64,000 nucleotides of DNA, from positions 41,678 through 105,677 of the forward strand of contig NZ_ABFU01000013.3 of NCBI RefSeq assembly GCF_000171615.1, in the 5' to 3' direction. A model generated the notes under the pieces. It was not told where the DNA came from and searched no databases. It saw only the letters and a list, made by a program, of their open reading frames with translations. The DNA comes from Bacillus coahuilensis m4-4 (GTDB taxonomy: Bacteria > Bacillota > Bacilli > Bacillales > Bacillaceae_K). The position numbers and the translations under genes were made by a program. This document shows positions 46,671 through 56,765 of the stretch, in pieces; position 1 is the first letter of the stretch; every line of letters starts with the position of its first letter.

Positions 46671-46699
46671 AGTATAGCACACCTTACAATACTTGTAAA
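46671..46699 (-). promoter_or_regulatory. Promoter of the small-protein gene (minus strand)
   Basis: On the minus strand: TTTACA (46699-46694), exactly 17 bp, TATACT (46676-46671). Start of transcription expected near 46664. Confidence 0.8.
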
Positions 46700-46800
46700 A
46701 TGTTTGTGCTCAGAATAATCTTCCAACTATACGTTTTCAAAATCAAATATTAGGGTAAAAGTTTACTGTAACAATATATTAACTGTAGAAGGCGAGAGCT

Positions 46801-47463
46801 ATGTTTAAAATAACTAGAATTACAACCGTCATATACCTAACCCTATTACTATTACTTTTCATGATGAGAGAATACTTGATAATTGACAATGTAGAAAACG
46901 AACTAGTAGAGGAAATTACCTTACTATTTATTGTTTTTTTATACGGAGTTCTTTCGTATGTGTTAGGGTTTCAAGTAGACAAATACAGATACCTTTCCTT
47001 TAAGGACTCAACAAGTGGTGCCTATAGTAAATATTATCTTGCAAAAAAATTTGCTAAATGGAAAAAGAAAGAAACCGAATTTTATTTATATATGATAGAT
47101 ATTGACAACTTTAAACAATTGAATGACCATTATGGACATATATATGGGGATCGTGTACTAAAGTCAGTGGCTACTACTTTAATGCAACAAACGAACTCGG
47201 TCGTAAGTAGATGGGGTGGAGACGAATTTGTACTATTAAATTCGAAACCAATTCTACATAATTTTCCAAGTTTGCAACATAAAATACAAGAAGAGTTACA
47301 ACAGATCCTTCCGAGCAATAGGATAACATGTTCTATTGGAGAAGCGAAATACACAACGGACGGGGAAACGTTAGAAGAACTGGTTAAAAAAGCCGATAAA
47401 CAGATGTATTTACATAAAAGAAAAAAAGAAAATCTCTATTCGAAATTTATTATCTTAAAATAG
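46801..47463 (+). CDS. Diguanylate cyclase (GGDEF) with two N-terminal membrane helices
   Basis: Makes c-di-GMP from two GTP. Two helices (about residues 8-24 and 38-58) anchor the protein, with almost no sensor domain, followed by the GGDEF domain from about residue 67: DSTSGAYSKYYLAKK, YMIDIDNFKQLNDHYGH, the intact RWGGDEFVLL active site near 140 and KKADKQMYLHK. The RxxD inhibitory site is not obvious. Length 220. A phosphodiesterase-like EAL gene lies 0.9 kb downstream. Confidence 0.93.
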   Translation: MFKITRITTVIYLTLLLLLFMMREYLIIDNVENELVEEITLLFIVFLYGVLSYVLGFQVDKYRYLSFKDSTSGAYSKYYLAKKFAKWKKKETEFYLYMIDIDNFKQLNDHYGHIYGDRVLKSVATTLMQQTNSVVSRWGGDEFVLLNSKPILHNFPSLQHKIQEELQQILPSNRITCSIGEAKYTTDGETLEELVKKADKQMYLHKRKKENLYSKFIILK

Positions 47464-47478
47464 AAGGAGAGAGGATGA

Positions 47479-48066
47479 TTGGGGATATTACCAGTAGCTT
47501 TTTATGAGCAACAATCAACATTATCCTTAGCAGAGTCCCTTTTAGGTTGCATTCTTGTAAAAGAAACAAATGATGGGCGTTGCTCTGGAATGATTGTGGA
47601 GACTGAGGCGTATATTGGACCATGGGATCAAGCTGCGCATAGCTTTGAATCGAAAAGAACAAGGCGAACAGAAATTATGTACCACTCAGCTGGACATATT
47701 TATACATATGTTATGCACACCCATTGTTTAGTGAATATTGTAAGTGGGGAAGTTGATGCCCCTGAAGCTGTTTTAATTCGAGCAGTCGAACCCCTAGAAG
47801 GGAAAGGCGTAATGCGGAGTAGAAGAGAAGGTAAAAATGATATTCAGCTTACGAATGGACCTGGAAAGTTAACGAAAGCGCTAGGTATTACGATGAATGA
47901 TTACGGCAATATGGTGACTTCACCTCCTCTTATGGTAGAAGCGGGAAAAGTAGTAAGGAAAGAGGAAATCTATACGGGACCTCGAATTGGTATTCCTAAT
48001 TCCGGTGATGCGAAACATTATCCATGGAGATTTTGGTTATCGGGAAATCCGTACGTTTCTAAATGA
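47479..48066 (+). CDS. 3-methyladenine DNA glycosylase (Aag/MPG type)
   Basis: A 195-residue base-excision repair enzyme of the Pur_DNA_glyco family (B. subtilis YxlJ), removing alkylated purines. Blocks include LAESLLGCILVKE, MIVETEAYIGPWDQAAHSF with the catalytic Glu, RRTEIMYHSAGHIYTYVMH and EAVLIRAVEPLEG. The start is TTG 47479; AAGGAGAGAGG lies upstream. It follows the GGDEF gene by 15 nt and may be co-transcribed by chance of placement. Confidence 0.9.
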   Translation: MGILPVAFYEQQSTLSLAESLLGCILVKETNDGRCSGMIVETEAYIGPWDQAAHSFESKRTRRTEIMYHSAGHIYTYVMHTHCLVNIVSGEVDAPEAVLIRAVEPLEGKGVMRSRREGKNDIQLTNGPGKLTKALGITMNDYGNMVTSPPLMVEAGKVVRKEEIYTGPRIGIPNSGDAKHYPWRFWLSGNPYVSK

Positions 48067-48221
48067 TAAAGTCAAGAATATTCAAATTTTTACAAGCTAT
48101 TTATATTCTAGAAAAGGAAATTATGGTATACTTAACATAATTAAACTGTTAAATTGCAATGAGGAATGCTACGACCCTAAATTAGTACTTGGGCGCTTTG
48201 ATTTAGGATAGCTAATAGCGC

Positions 48222-48270
48222 AACCGGCCACATTGAGAACGTACGCGTTTTCACTGTTGGTTTTTTTTAT
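48222..48270 (+). terminator. Possible terminator before the EAL gene
   Basis: Outer AACC/GGTT arms enclose an inner GAGAACG/CGTTTTC stem; eight T follow. Imperfect. Confidence 0.5.
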
Positions 48271-48321
48271 TCTTTAATGAAAACCTTATCAAAAAATATC
48301 CAATCAACCATAAGGAGTACT

Positions 48322-49043
48322 ATGAATATTTTTGAGATTTTCCAAGAAGATTTTCTTTATCATGAATATCAGCCTCTTCATTACTTGAAAGAAGGGCAAC
48401 CTATTTTTGCATATGAGGCGTTACTGCGTAATCTTTCTAAAGTAAATCCTGAACAAGTATTTCAGACGGCTACAAGAGCAAATATTTTGTATAAATTAGA
48501 TTCTGTATCCATACATAAAGCTGTTCAAACCTTTGCTAATAGGATAGGACATGGGCAAGAGCATCTATTCTTAAATATTTATATAACGACCATTCTCCAT
48601 CCTAATTTTCTAAAAATTTTTTGAGCATTTAGTAGAAAGTTATCCAACTATTGTTCAGCATTTATACTTAGAGGTTAATGAATCTAGTGCAGAAGAAATG
48701 TGGCAAAATGACTTGTTAAAGGAATCGATGAATAACCTTCGAGAGTATGGTGTCAAGTTTGCAATCGATGACTTTGGGCAAGGATCATCCTCATTAAAAA
48801 AAGCAATTGAATATCAACCTGAATGCATTAAATTAGACCGATTTTTCGCAAGTAATTTATCAAAAGATGAACGCAAGCAACGATTTTTATTCTTTTTTCC
48901 ACTCTTATTTTGGAAAAGATACATTCATTGTATTAGAAGGAATAGAAACAATTGAAGATTTAAAGGTAGCCGAACAATTAGGAATTCATGCTGGCCAAGG
49001 CTATTATTTAGGCAAACCGGCGCAATTAGCCATTGGATCTTAA
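48322..49043 (+). CDS. EAL-domain c-di-GMP phosphodiesterase, two frameshifts
   Basis: A stand-alone EAL domain of about 240 residues after repair, hydrolysing c-di-GMP. Catalytic marks are spread over three frames: YEALLRN, FLNIY, EVNESSAE, FAIDDFGQGSSSL, CIKLDRF, LEGIET and AGQGYYLGKP. An extra A in AAAAA near 48611-48615 and an extra T in TTTTTT near 48891-48897 split it. All residues for metal binding and catalysis seem present, so the repaired enzyme should be active. AAGGAG with a 6-nt gap selects ATG 48322. A UDG gene follows 24 nt later. Confidence 0.85.
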
Positions 49044-49066
49044 TTTTTTTAATTAGGAGGGGCATT

Positions 49067-49702
49067 GTGCTACCAGATGAAATCATTCAGCTTGGAAGAG
49101 AAAGGATGAAGCCTTTTGCCTGCGAAGGCTTTGTTGCTTATGGAGGTTCCTTTAAAGAACACATCATGATCGTTGGGGAGGCTCCTGGTGAAAATGAAGC
49201 AATACAAGGACTTCCTTTTATCGGAAGATCTGGAAAAGTTCTTGATGCAATGCTAGAGGAAATTGGAGTAGATAGACAAGATGTATATATCACAAGTGCA
49301 GTGAAAAGTAGACCTTTCCAGTGGAAAGAAAAAAAGCTACAGCGTGCTTGGGTATGTAAGAAATATAACCGTCCCCCTACGATCGAAGAAGTACTAGCTC
49401 ATGCACCGGTACTTGATTATGAACTAGATCGCATACAACCTAGGTTGATCATTACACTCGGAAGAGTTGGATGGAATAGAGTATCTGGCTCCACCGCCAT
49501 GATGTCAAAGATTCATGGGAAGCTTCATACAGGACCTATCTTACGAATGAATGGTAACGAAGAACTAGAATATTCACAAAAGTCCTATCGAGTATTTCCA
49601 CTTTATCACCCCGCTTCACTTCTTTACAAACCTTCTTTAAAAGAAGAGATGAAAAAGGACCTTACCACTTTAAAGGCCCTTTTACTTGAAATGCTGAGCT
49701 AA
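49067..49702 (+). CDS. Uracil-DNA glycosylase family protein, incomplete Fe-S cysteine set
   Basis: A 211-residue protein of the family 4/5-like uracil-DNA glycosylases. The motif GEAPGENEAIQGLPFIGRSG and the DVYITSAVKSRP and FPLYHPASLLY blocks are clear. Family 4 enzymes bind a 4Fe-4S cluster with four Cys; here I find only CEGF near the N-terminus and CKKYNRPP in the middle, while the expected partner positions hold Val/Ala and His. It may have lost the cluster. GTG 49067 follows TAGGAGGGG. It ends 4 nt from the convergent MFS gene. Confidence 0.83.
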   Translation: MLPDEIIQLGRERMKPFACEGFVAYGGSFKEHIMIVGEAPGENEAIQGLPFIGRSGKVLDAMLEEIGVDRQDVYITSAVKSRPFQWKEKKLQRAWVCKKYNRPPTIEEVLAHAPVLDYELDRIQPRLIITLGRVGWNRVSGSTAMMSKIHGKLHTGPILRMNGNEELEYSQKSYRVFPLYHPASLLYKPSLKEEMKKDLTTLKALLLEMLS

Positions 49703-49705
49703 TGA

Positions 49706-50904
49706 TTATTTGTCTTTTGGAAGGAAATAAGAAACCACACCAAGTGCAGGTAAGAAAGAAGCGATAAGCATGGTTTCATTTAAACCGATTGTATCAATTA
49801 GTACACCGAGGGCGATGGAACCAATTGCCCCCATTCCAAAAGCTAATCCAACAATAAGACCTGACATCGTACCAATTTTACCAGGCATTAATTCTTGGGC
49901 GTACACGACCATTACGGAAAAACTAGACATCAAAACGAGTCCCATTAAAGCGATGACGATAAACGCCGCAAATGGTGGTAAATAAGGTAAAATGATGGCC
50001 ATTGGAGTTGTTAGAAGTAGAGAATAGGCAATCACATTCTTACGGCCGAAGCGATCTGCTACAGGTCCTCCAAAGAACGTTCCGACAGCCCCTGTAATCA
50101 GGAAGGCAAAAATATAAGCCTGTGATTGAGCTATAGTCATTCCGTACTCAGAAATGACATAGAAAGCATAGAAGTTTGAGATCGCGCTACTATACCATGA
50201 CCTAGCAAATACGATAAAAACTAATAGAACAAGAGCCAAAATGATTTCTTTATTCCATTCGCTTTGGCCTTTCTTTTTACTCGGCCTTGGGGGGAGATAT
50301 ACTAGTTGTGATTTATACCATTTAGCTATGAAAAATAAAATCACTACAGCAAGAAGAGCAGCGATTGAAAAAAAAGATGCGCCTTTTGTCCTAAGGGTAC
50401 TAACACAAATGCTGTCATAACAGGTGCAAGAGCGTGCCCAGTGTTCCCTCCTACTTGATAAATAGATTGAGCCAATCCGCGCCTGTTTCCTGCTGCTAAA
50501 TATGCAACTCTGGAACCTTCAGGATGAAAGACGGCAGAGCCAAATCCAATTAGTACAACAAATAATAGGATGGTAAGAAAGCTAGGGGCAAATCCTAACC
50601 CCAAAACCCCTATTAAACTTAGGGATAAACCTACAGGTAGCAAATAAGGAAGTGGAGACTTATCTGTATATATTCCGACAACGGGCTGTAAGCAAGAAGA
50701 TACCATGTTTAAAACAAATGCGATGAGACCAAGTTGTGTGAAATTAAGTCCTAATGATGCCTCTAAAATGGGAAACATCGCAGGGATAATGGCTTGTAAC
50801 GTATCATTAAGTAAATGACAAATCCCTAAAAAGATTAACACCTTATAGGTTGGGTTTTGGGTAACCTTTGAGGATAAAGCATTAGGTGTAGCTAAAGTAC
50901 TCAT
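49706..50904 (-). CDS. MFS transporter, fosmidomycin-resistance (Fsr) type, one frameshift
   Basis: A 12-helix major facilitator of about 399 residues after repair. The N-terminal CHLLNDTLQAIIPAMFPILE and SSCLQPVVGIYTDKSP resemble fosmidomycin-resistance proteins; AVFHPEGSRVAY is the conserved helix-4 region, and GGPVADRFGRKNVI the second-half MFS loop. The first part ends in an abnormal tail; inserting one A in the AAAA run at 50384-50387 gives LGQKGASFFSIAALLAVV and joins both halves. GAAAGAGGGGGAAAT precedes the start. Drug or metabolite efflux; real substrate unknown. Confidence 0.87.
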
Positions 50905-51112
50905 ATTTCCCCCTCTTTCAAATAAGATACCTATCTATCATACAGGTAGAATTTTGAAAATTCCACCCGTTACAGAATTGTGTAAATAGTGTAAAATTTA
51001 TAGTGAGAAGGGGAATTCGTCAATTATTGTAGAAATAATTAATATAAGATGGTTGCATGAAGGTGTGTTTCCTTTTAGATCAGATAAAACTAAACAGACG
51101 GAGAAGATGGTT

Positions 51113-52371
51113 ATGGCGTTGTTAACAGAAAAATTACTTTTACATATCCTTATATTTTTGGCTCCAGTCTTTTTGTTAAGTATAGTGTACGAAGGAAAAG
51201 ACTTTCGAAAGATGCCGATTGTACATGGAGTATTACAAGGGGTTGCAGCATTTACATGTATGATTTTCGCTTATTACAATGTAGGACTGTATTGGGACTT
51301 AAGATACGTGCCTCTTGTACTCGCCACTTTATACGGGGGACCACTATCTGGGGGTATTGTGGTTCTCTTTATTTTTGCAGCAAGAATTTATAATGGTGGA
51401 GATGCGTTACTTTTTTGGTTTTTATTAGCATAACCGTTGCCTCTATTCTTCCCTTTTTATTTTCTAAACGGTTCATGAAGATATCTGCAAGAAAACGTAT
51501 TATTACAGCCATTTGTATTGGAACGTGGCCAGCTGTAACCATGCTATGCATATTACTTAGTTATATGTTTGTTAATCAAATGCCATTTGACAGTATCATA
51601 GAACAGCTTAGAGACATCCTTTTATTTGGAGGATTAGTAGTAGTAGGTACGGGTATGGCAGCAAAATTTTATGAGCTATTAATTGAAAGACAGCAAATGA
51701 AAGAAGAAATGCTAAGAGCAGAAAAGATGAATACGATGGGTGAGCTTGCCTCATCTATTGCTCATGAAGTAAGAAATCCGTTAACGGTAGTCAAAGGATT
51801 TGTTCAGCTATTAGAAAAAAACAATAGTCAAAAGGACCATGATTATTATTCTCTTATATTTAGTGAAATAGGCAAGGCAGAAGGAATTATTAGTGATTAT
51901 TTGAACTTCGCCAAACCTCAATTTGATAAAATTGAAAGATTACATGCCGGAGACATCATTGAAGAAGTAGTTTCTCTGATGACTCCTATGGCAATCGCTG
52001 AAGGCGTAGAGGTTTATATAGAAACCTGTGAGGAAACATATGTATATACAGATAAGGATAAATTGAAACAAGTGTGTGTGAATTTAATTAAAAATAGTAT
52101 AGAAGCCTCTTCGGTAGGAGAGAAAGTGCTGATAGGATGCCAGCCTACTTTGAATGAAGTGGAAATCACCATTAAGGATGAAGGAAAAGGAATGACACAA
52201 GAGCAGTTAGAACGAATAGGTACGCTCTTTTACACCACAAAGGATAAAGGAACTGGAATCGGTACGATGGTTACGTTACGAATTGTACAGTCTATGAATG
52301 GGAAGGTATCGTACACAAGTGAACCTGGAAAAGGAACAACGGTAACAGTCCGAATACCTAACGGAGCCTAA
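51113..52371 (+). CDS. Sensor histidine kinase with 5TM N-terminal region (KinB-like), one frameshift
   Basis: A membrane histidine kinase of about 419 residues. Five or six helices occupy the first 185 residues, similar to the 5TM-LYT receptors of KinB-type sporulation kinases (LRYVPLVLATLYGGPLSGG). The HisKA domain has the phospho-accepting His in SSIAHEVRNPLTVVKGF; N box NLIKNSIEAS, G1 DEGKGM and G2 GTGIGTMVTLRI are present. One missing T in the TTTTTT at 51412-51417 breaks the frame in a helix. ATG 51113 is 9 nt from CGGAG. No response regulator is adjacent, consistent with a Spo0A phosphorelay kinase, which is inference. Confidence 0.87.
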
Positions 52372-52410
52372 CATACGAAATAACAGCAAACCATACAGAA
52401 GGTGACACTT

Positions 52411-54670
52411 ATGAAGATAAAGCTTGGGGTCAGACGATTAGTTGAATACGCCTACCGATCAGGTAGTATTCCTCAAGGATTTAGTCTTTCAATTGCAGCA
52501 AATGAAGGAACTAGATTACACCGAATAAGACAAGCTCAATACAAAGAGGGGGACCAAAAGGAGGTCCCTCTTTCTACAGTTATCGAGCATGAAGGAACAG
52601 AGGTCATTCTAGAAGGGCGTTGTGATGGCCTTTTGGTACGGGATGACCGGTGGGTAATAGAAGAGATTAAATCCACTAAACAAGTAGTAGGAACAGAAGA
52701 TCGTTTTATCCACTGGGCACAAGGGATTTGTTATGGATATATGCTATGTAAGGAAAAAGAACTCTCCCATATAGATGTGTGGTTGACGTATATTCAACTA
52801 GACACATACGAGGTAAAAACGTTTAAAAAAACAATTTAAAAAGGAAGAGTGTTTCCATCATATAGAGATAGCTTTATGTGAATACATACCTTTTGCCTTA
52901 ACAAGACTACACCACCAGTTGGAGAAGGTAACCTCTTCAAAGAAGCTTTCATTCCCGTACAGTGAGTTCAGAGCGAATCAGAGAGAACTTGCTGGTGCGG
53001 TGTATCAAGGAATTAAGTACGGGAAGATTGGCTATATAGGGGCTCCTACTGGTACTGGAAAAACCATTTCTACCATATTTCCATGGGTGAAAAGTGTAGG
53101 AGAAGGACAATCTGACCGTCTTATTTATACAACAGCAAGGACGTCTACTAAAGGTGAAGTAGAAAAGACATTTCAAGCGATGACCGTACTAGGTTTAGAC
53201 ATGCAAACGGTCACCATCACGGCTAAAGAAAAAATCTGTCCTCGCACAAAAAGCTATTGCAATCAGGAACACTGTGAATGGTCTACAGGATACTATGATC
53301 GATTAAACGAAGGACTAATGGATATTTTAGAGAACGAACGAGTCATCACACGAAACCTTCTTGAAAGATATAGTGAAAAACACACTCTGTGCCCTTTTGA
53401 GTTCTCACTCGATGTCGCATATGAAGCCGATGTGATCATCTGTGATTATCACTATATTTTTGACTTACGCGTATCTCTTCAACGCTTAGCTGAAGATCAA
53501 AGAAAATCAACCGTATTACTCGTAGATGAAGCCCATAATCTAGTCGAACGAGGAATGGAGATGTATTCAGCAGACCTCAGACTGGAGGAATTTTATGACG
53601 AAGGCCTTCATACTACAGGATCTAAAGTAGCAGAGGTAAGAGAAGCACTGTCTGAGTGGATGGGGCAGGGTTCTTCTACATTTTACAAGGTAGAGGAAAT
53701 GAACAGTAGCGTATTAGAACAAATAGCCTCTCTTGTAAAAGATATCGAACATTCTCTAGCATCTGTGCAAGACACAGTGACGGATGAACACCTTCTAACC
53801 TTATATTTCTCTCTTCAGCATTTCTTGAAAATCAGTGCACAACTTGATGAACGCTACATCATCTTAATTGATACTGAGACCGGTAAAATAAAACTGAAAA
53901 ATATTCAGCCTTCTAAACAGATTCAAAAGAACCTAAAGACGTTTCAAAGTGCTTTCTTATTTTCTGCGACCTTTGAACCCTTTGACTATTTTTCTACTAT
54001 GCTTGGTAAAGAAGAGGATAGCCTATATTACTCTATCCCAACCCCCTTTTCTAAAGACCAACTAGACGTTTATATTGCCCCCATCAACACTCGTTATCAT
54101 AAAAGGGAACAAAGTGTCCCATCTATCACAATGATTGTAAAACAGCTGTTAGCTGAAAGACCTGGAAACTACCTCCTATTCTTTCCTTCCTATTCTTATT
54201 TACAGCTAATAGAGAATGAACTTCACTCGGTTCTAGTAGATGTGGAATTGCTAGTTCAACAACCTGGTATGAGTGATAGAGAGAAGGAGCTTTTTTTAGA
54301 AAAATTTCAATTGAGAGCAAAAGAGAATGAAAAAAACTCCAAGCTAGGTCTTGCTGTATTAGGTGGTGTTTTTTCAGAAGGCATAAATTTAGAAGGAGAT
54401 GCTCTGATTGGTGTAATAGTAGTAGGTGTGGGGCTACCTATGCTCACAAACGAACGAGATCTCATGAAAAATCAATGGACCTCTCAAGGGTTTAATGGAT
54501 TCGCCTACGCCTATCAATATCCCGGAATGCACAAGGTTATTCAAGCGGGTGGTAGGGTCATTCGAACGTCTAAGGACAAGGGCACGCTAGTGTTAATAGA
54601 TGATCGCTATCTCACTCCCTTCTACCAAGAGGTCCTTCCTGCTTTTTGGCAACCGTATCGTTTGGTGTGA
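52411..54670 (+). CDS. DinG/XPD-type Fe-S helicase fused to a PD-(D/E)XK nuclease domain, one frameshift
   Basis: About 753 residues after repair. The first 140 are a Cas4-like PD-(D/E)XK domain (GRCDGLL, then WVIEEIKSTKQ). The helicase part has Walker A GAPTGTGKTIST, four spaced Cys for an XPD-like 4Fe-4S cluster (KICPRTKSYC, HCEW, LCPFEFS), the DEAH box LLVDEAHNL and motif VI QAGGRVIR. An extra A in AAAAAAA at 52825-52831 splits the frame after VKTF; the true path is KKQFKKEECFHHIEIALCEY. ATG 52411 follows AGAAGGTGA. Such proteins unwind DNA 5'-3' in repair; the exact role is unknown. Confidence 0.88.
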
Positions 54671-54678
54671 ATAGAAAT

Positions 54679-54713
54679 CCCTCCCTCGTCTCAAAATAAG
54701 TGAGACGAGGAGG
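54679..54713 (+). promoter_or_regulatory. Hairpin overlapping the ykuS ribosome site
   Basis: CCTCGTCTCA (54684-54693) and TGAGACGAGG (54701-54710) form a perfect 10-bp stem with loop AAATAAG. Extending it with one bulge pairs upstream CCT with AGG, so the AGGAGG ribosome site of the next gene (54708-54713) would be hidden. There is no T tract. It could limit translation from the long upstream transcript or respond to a regulator. Confidence 0.65.
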
Positions 54714-54721
54714 TGGGAATC

Positions 54722-54964
54722 ATGGCGAAAATTGGAGTAGAACAATCTCTTACTAACGTGGCAGAAGCACTGCGTTCAAAAGGTCACCAAGTTATCGACC
54801 TAAAACAAGAGGCGGATGCAACTGGATGTGACTGCTGTGTCATCACAGGTGGTGACGCAAATATGATGGGAATTCAAAACGTAGCAACACAAGGACCTGT
54901 CATCGAAGCAACAGGAATGTCCGCTGACGAAGTATGTCAGTGTGTAGAGGACCGATTACAATAA
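54722..54964 (+). CDS. UPF0180 family protein YkuS
   Basis: An 80-residue protein of the UPF0180/YkuS family of Bacilli, function unknown. Marks: [20 protein letters not shown], then [18 protein letters not shown] with a paired Cys and a later CQC. The start is ATG 54722 with AGGAGGTGGG 6-9 nt before it. The ribosome site lies partly inside a stable hairpin. A terminator follows immediately. Confidence 0.9.
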   Translation: MAKIGVEQSLTNVAEALRSKGHQVIDLKQEADATGCDCCVITGGDANMMGIQNVATQGPVIEATGMSADEVCQCVEDRLQ

Positions 54965-54969
54965 GGTGT

Positions 54970-55003
54970 GAGAAGAAGACTAGCGGATAGTCTTCTTTTT
55001 TTG
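54970..55003 (+). terminator. Terminator of ykuS
   Basis: AGAAGACTA/TAGTCTTCT stem, loop GCGGA, seven T. Confidence 0.92.
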
Positions 55004-55178
55004 TGGGAGGGGAAAGGGGAGAAGATCTTGAGGTGAACAGGGTTCTGGAGGTAGAGTAACACGATTCATAATTGCTCTAAGTTATCGTGATTTTAATGGG
55101 GGTGCTAGAGGTTTAGGTAGTGCCACAGGATAATGGTCTTAAATAGTAAGGAGGCACCAAGCCTCCCTACAAGAAAAC

Positions 55179-56096
55179 TCACACAATCGGTTCGAAATAT
55201 TTTAATTCCTCTCGAATGCTTGCGTCTTTACCTGTGTCATACGAGACGTTTCCGATTATCTCTTTTAGTTCTTCAAGATGTTCTTCATTCTCGGTCTCCC
55301 AATAAAGGAATACACGTTTGAAGACTTCTTTTCCTACTTCAAGAGCTTCTTCATACAATTCAATAAAAGATTTTGTTGACGATTCTTGATTGTTGGTTGG
55401 ATGAAGCCACGGTGTTTTGTTTACATTTAGGTAATCTTGTTCTGGAAATTTCTCTCTGTAGCTAAAGGGTGTTATGTAGCCGAATAGTAGTTTGTTCTTC
55501 AATCCCATAGGGTCGTGAAACAGCTTGAATGCTTTTTTCATATCTTTATAAGATTCTTTTATATAATGAGTAGGTAGTGATTCTTTCGTTGGGTGATGGG
55601 TGGAAATGAGTCCAGCTAACAGTTCTTCTACTTCTTCATGTAGTTCAGCACCTAGGTCTATTTGTTTGTAGGCAGGGGATGTCCACGTATCCAAATTTCT
55701 TTCTCTTTTTACCATGATGGTATCAATTGTGGTTTCTAACAATTGATGTTTATATCCTTCCTCACCTGACCGATATATGATGTAGGGGTGAGTTTGCCTA
55801 TCGAGTAGATGATGTGTGATAAAGCCAAGGATATAGGCTTTGGTTTCTTCGTGCTTCATGAATCTTCCTTTTTTGATCATATCTAAAAGAAATGGTCCGC
55901 AGTTGTTGTAATGGATGGCTAATCCAATGGTGGATACAGAAGATTTTTGCCATGGTAAGAAGCTGTGATAGAAAAAAGGATCGGGACCCTGTGAGCCAAA
56001 TCGATAATAGGCTTGTGCTTTAGGGTCAAACGAGTGGGATGGAAAAGAATGTAGTAATTTTTCAGCAAAAACAATATGAGTCCAAACATTTGGCAT
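55179..56096 (-). CDS. Zinc-dependent phospholipase C family protein
   Basis: A 305-residue protein with the Zn_dep_PLPC-type fold. Putative zinc ligands include the N-terminal MPNVWTHIVFAEKLL (Trp and His), GSQGPDPFFYHSF, and ILGFITHHLLDRQTHPYIIYR with paired His and Asp. No signal peptide is seen, so it is likely cytoplasmic and its true substrate may not be a phospholipid. AGGAGGTCATATT precedes the ATG. It is a single gene on the minus strand; a small GGAGGC/GCCTCC hairpin lies about 15 nt past its stop without a good T run. Confidence 0.85.
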   Translation of the reverse strand: MPNVWTHIVFAEKLLHSFPSHSFDPKAQAYYRFGSQGPDPFFYHSFLPWQKSSVSTIGLAIHYNNCGPFLLDMIKKGRFMKHEETKAYILGFITHHLLDRQTHPYIIYRSGEEGYKHQLLETTIDTIMVKRERNLDTWTSPAYKQIDLGAELHEEVEELLAGLISTHHPTKESLPTHYIKESYKDMKKAFKLFHDPMGLKNKLLFGYITPFSYREKFPEQDYLNVNKTPWLHPTNNQESSTKSFIELYEEALEVGKEVFKRVFLYWETENEEHLEELKEIIGNVSYDTGKDASIREELKYFEPIV

Positions 56097-56186
56097 AAAT
56101 ATGACCTCCTATTTAAGTGCCTTTTTACAAAATGTAGCATAAGTAGAGGTAGAGTAGTGTTAATTTTTGATAAAAGGAGCAGAGTA

Positions 56187-56702
56187 TGTTTTTTAAAAAG
56201 ATAGCTATGTTAAAGGTTATTGTTGATAATCCAGCAAAAAATGGGAACCCCGCCAACAGTGGTAGACTGGGAAGAGATTTTACCAAATCTACATGTTGGA
56301 GAAGCAACGATTGTACTGGAGTTGTCTGAGCGAGAAGGACTCTCAGGTTATTCGAAATTAGAAGTGGTACGAAAGATGAAAGAGCTTCGGGCTAAAGGGA
56401 TGAAAATAGCAGTAGATGATATTGGAAAAGGATACTCCGGACTGCATACGCTTGCTATGGTTGAACCGGATTTTGTGAAGATTGATCGGGACCTTGTTAA
56501 AGATATTGAAGTAGATTCTTACCGTCAGCACATGATGCGTGCTCTTATAGAGTATTGGAAACAACAGAATGTACATATTATCGCGGAAGGTATTGAAACG
56601 GAGTCGGAATGGTCATTTTTTAAGACATTAGGTGTTCGCTATTTTCAAGGATACTATTTTCATAAACCAAATCTAGTCAAACATGTGGAAGCCATCTCGT
56701 AG
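56187..56702 (+). pseudogene. 5'-truncated EAL-domain gene, one frameshift
   Basis: About 170 residues that match only the second two thirds of an EAL domain: VLELSEREGLSG, KIAVDDIGKGYSGL, FVKIDRDLV, IIAEGIETESEW and YFQGYYFHKP. The first part with the EAL motif itself and the first metal-binding Asn is missing. An ATG at 56187 has AAAGGAG before it and reads MFFKKIAMLKVIVDNPAK, joining the domain if one A of the run near 56236-56241 is dropped. Either a remnant, or a small non-catalytic c-di-GMP-binding protein. A terminator overlaps the stop. Confidence 0.75.
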
Positions 56703-56721
56703 GTTGATACGAGATGGTTTT
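56692..56721 (+). terminator. Terminator of the EAL remnant
   Basis: CCATCTCGTA/TACGAGATGG perfect stem, loop GGTTGA, TTTT; it includes the stop codon. Confidence 0.88.
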
Positions 56722-56765
56722 CACAAACATGTAAAATTTTTCACTAATTATTCTCTATGAAATCC

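Noticed and set aside
47987..48211. 74-codon frame after the DNA glycosylase
   Set aside because: Begins inside the glycosylase in another frame; the tail beyond it shows no family resemblance.
55133..55321. 62-codon plus-strand frame near the phospholipase C-like gene
   Set aside because: It is antisense to the end of a well-supported minus-strand gene.
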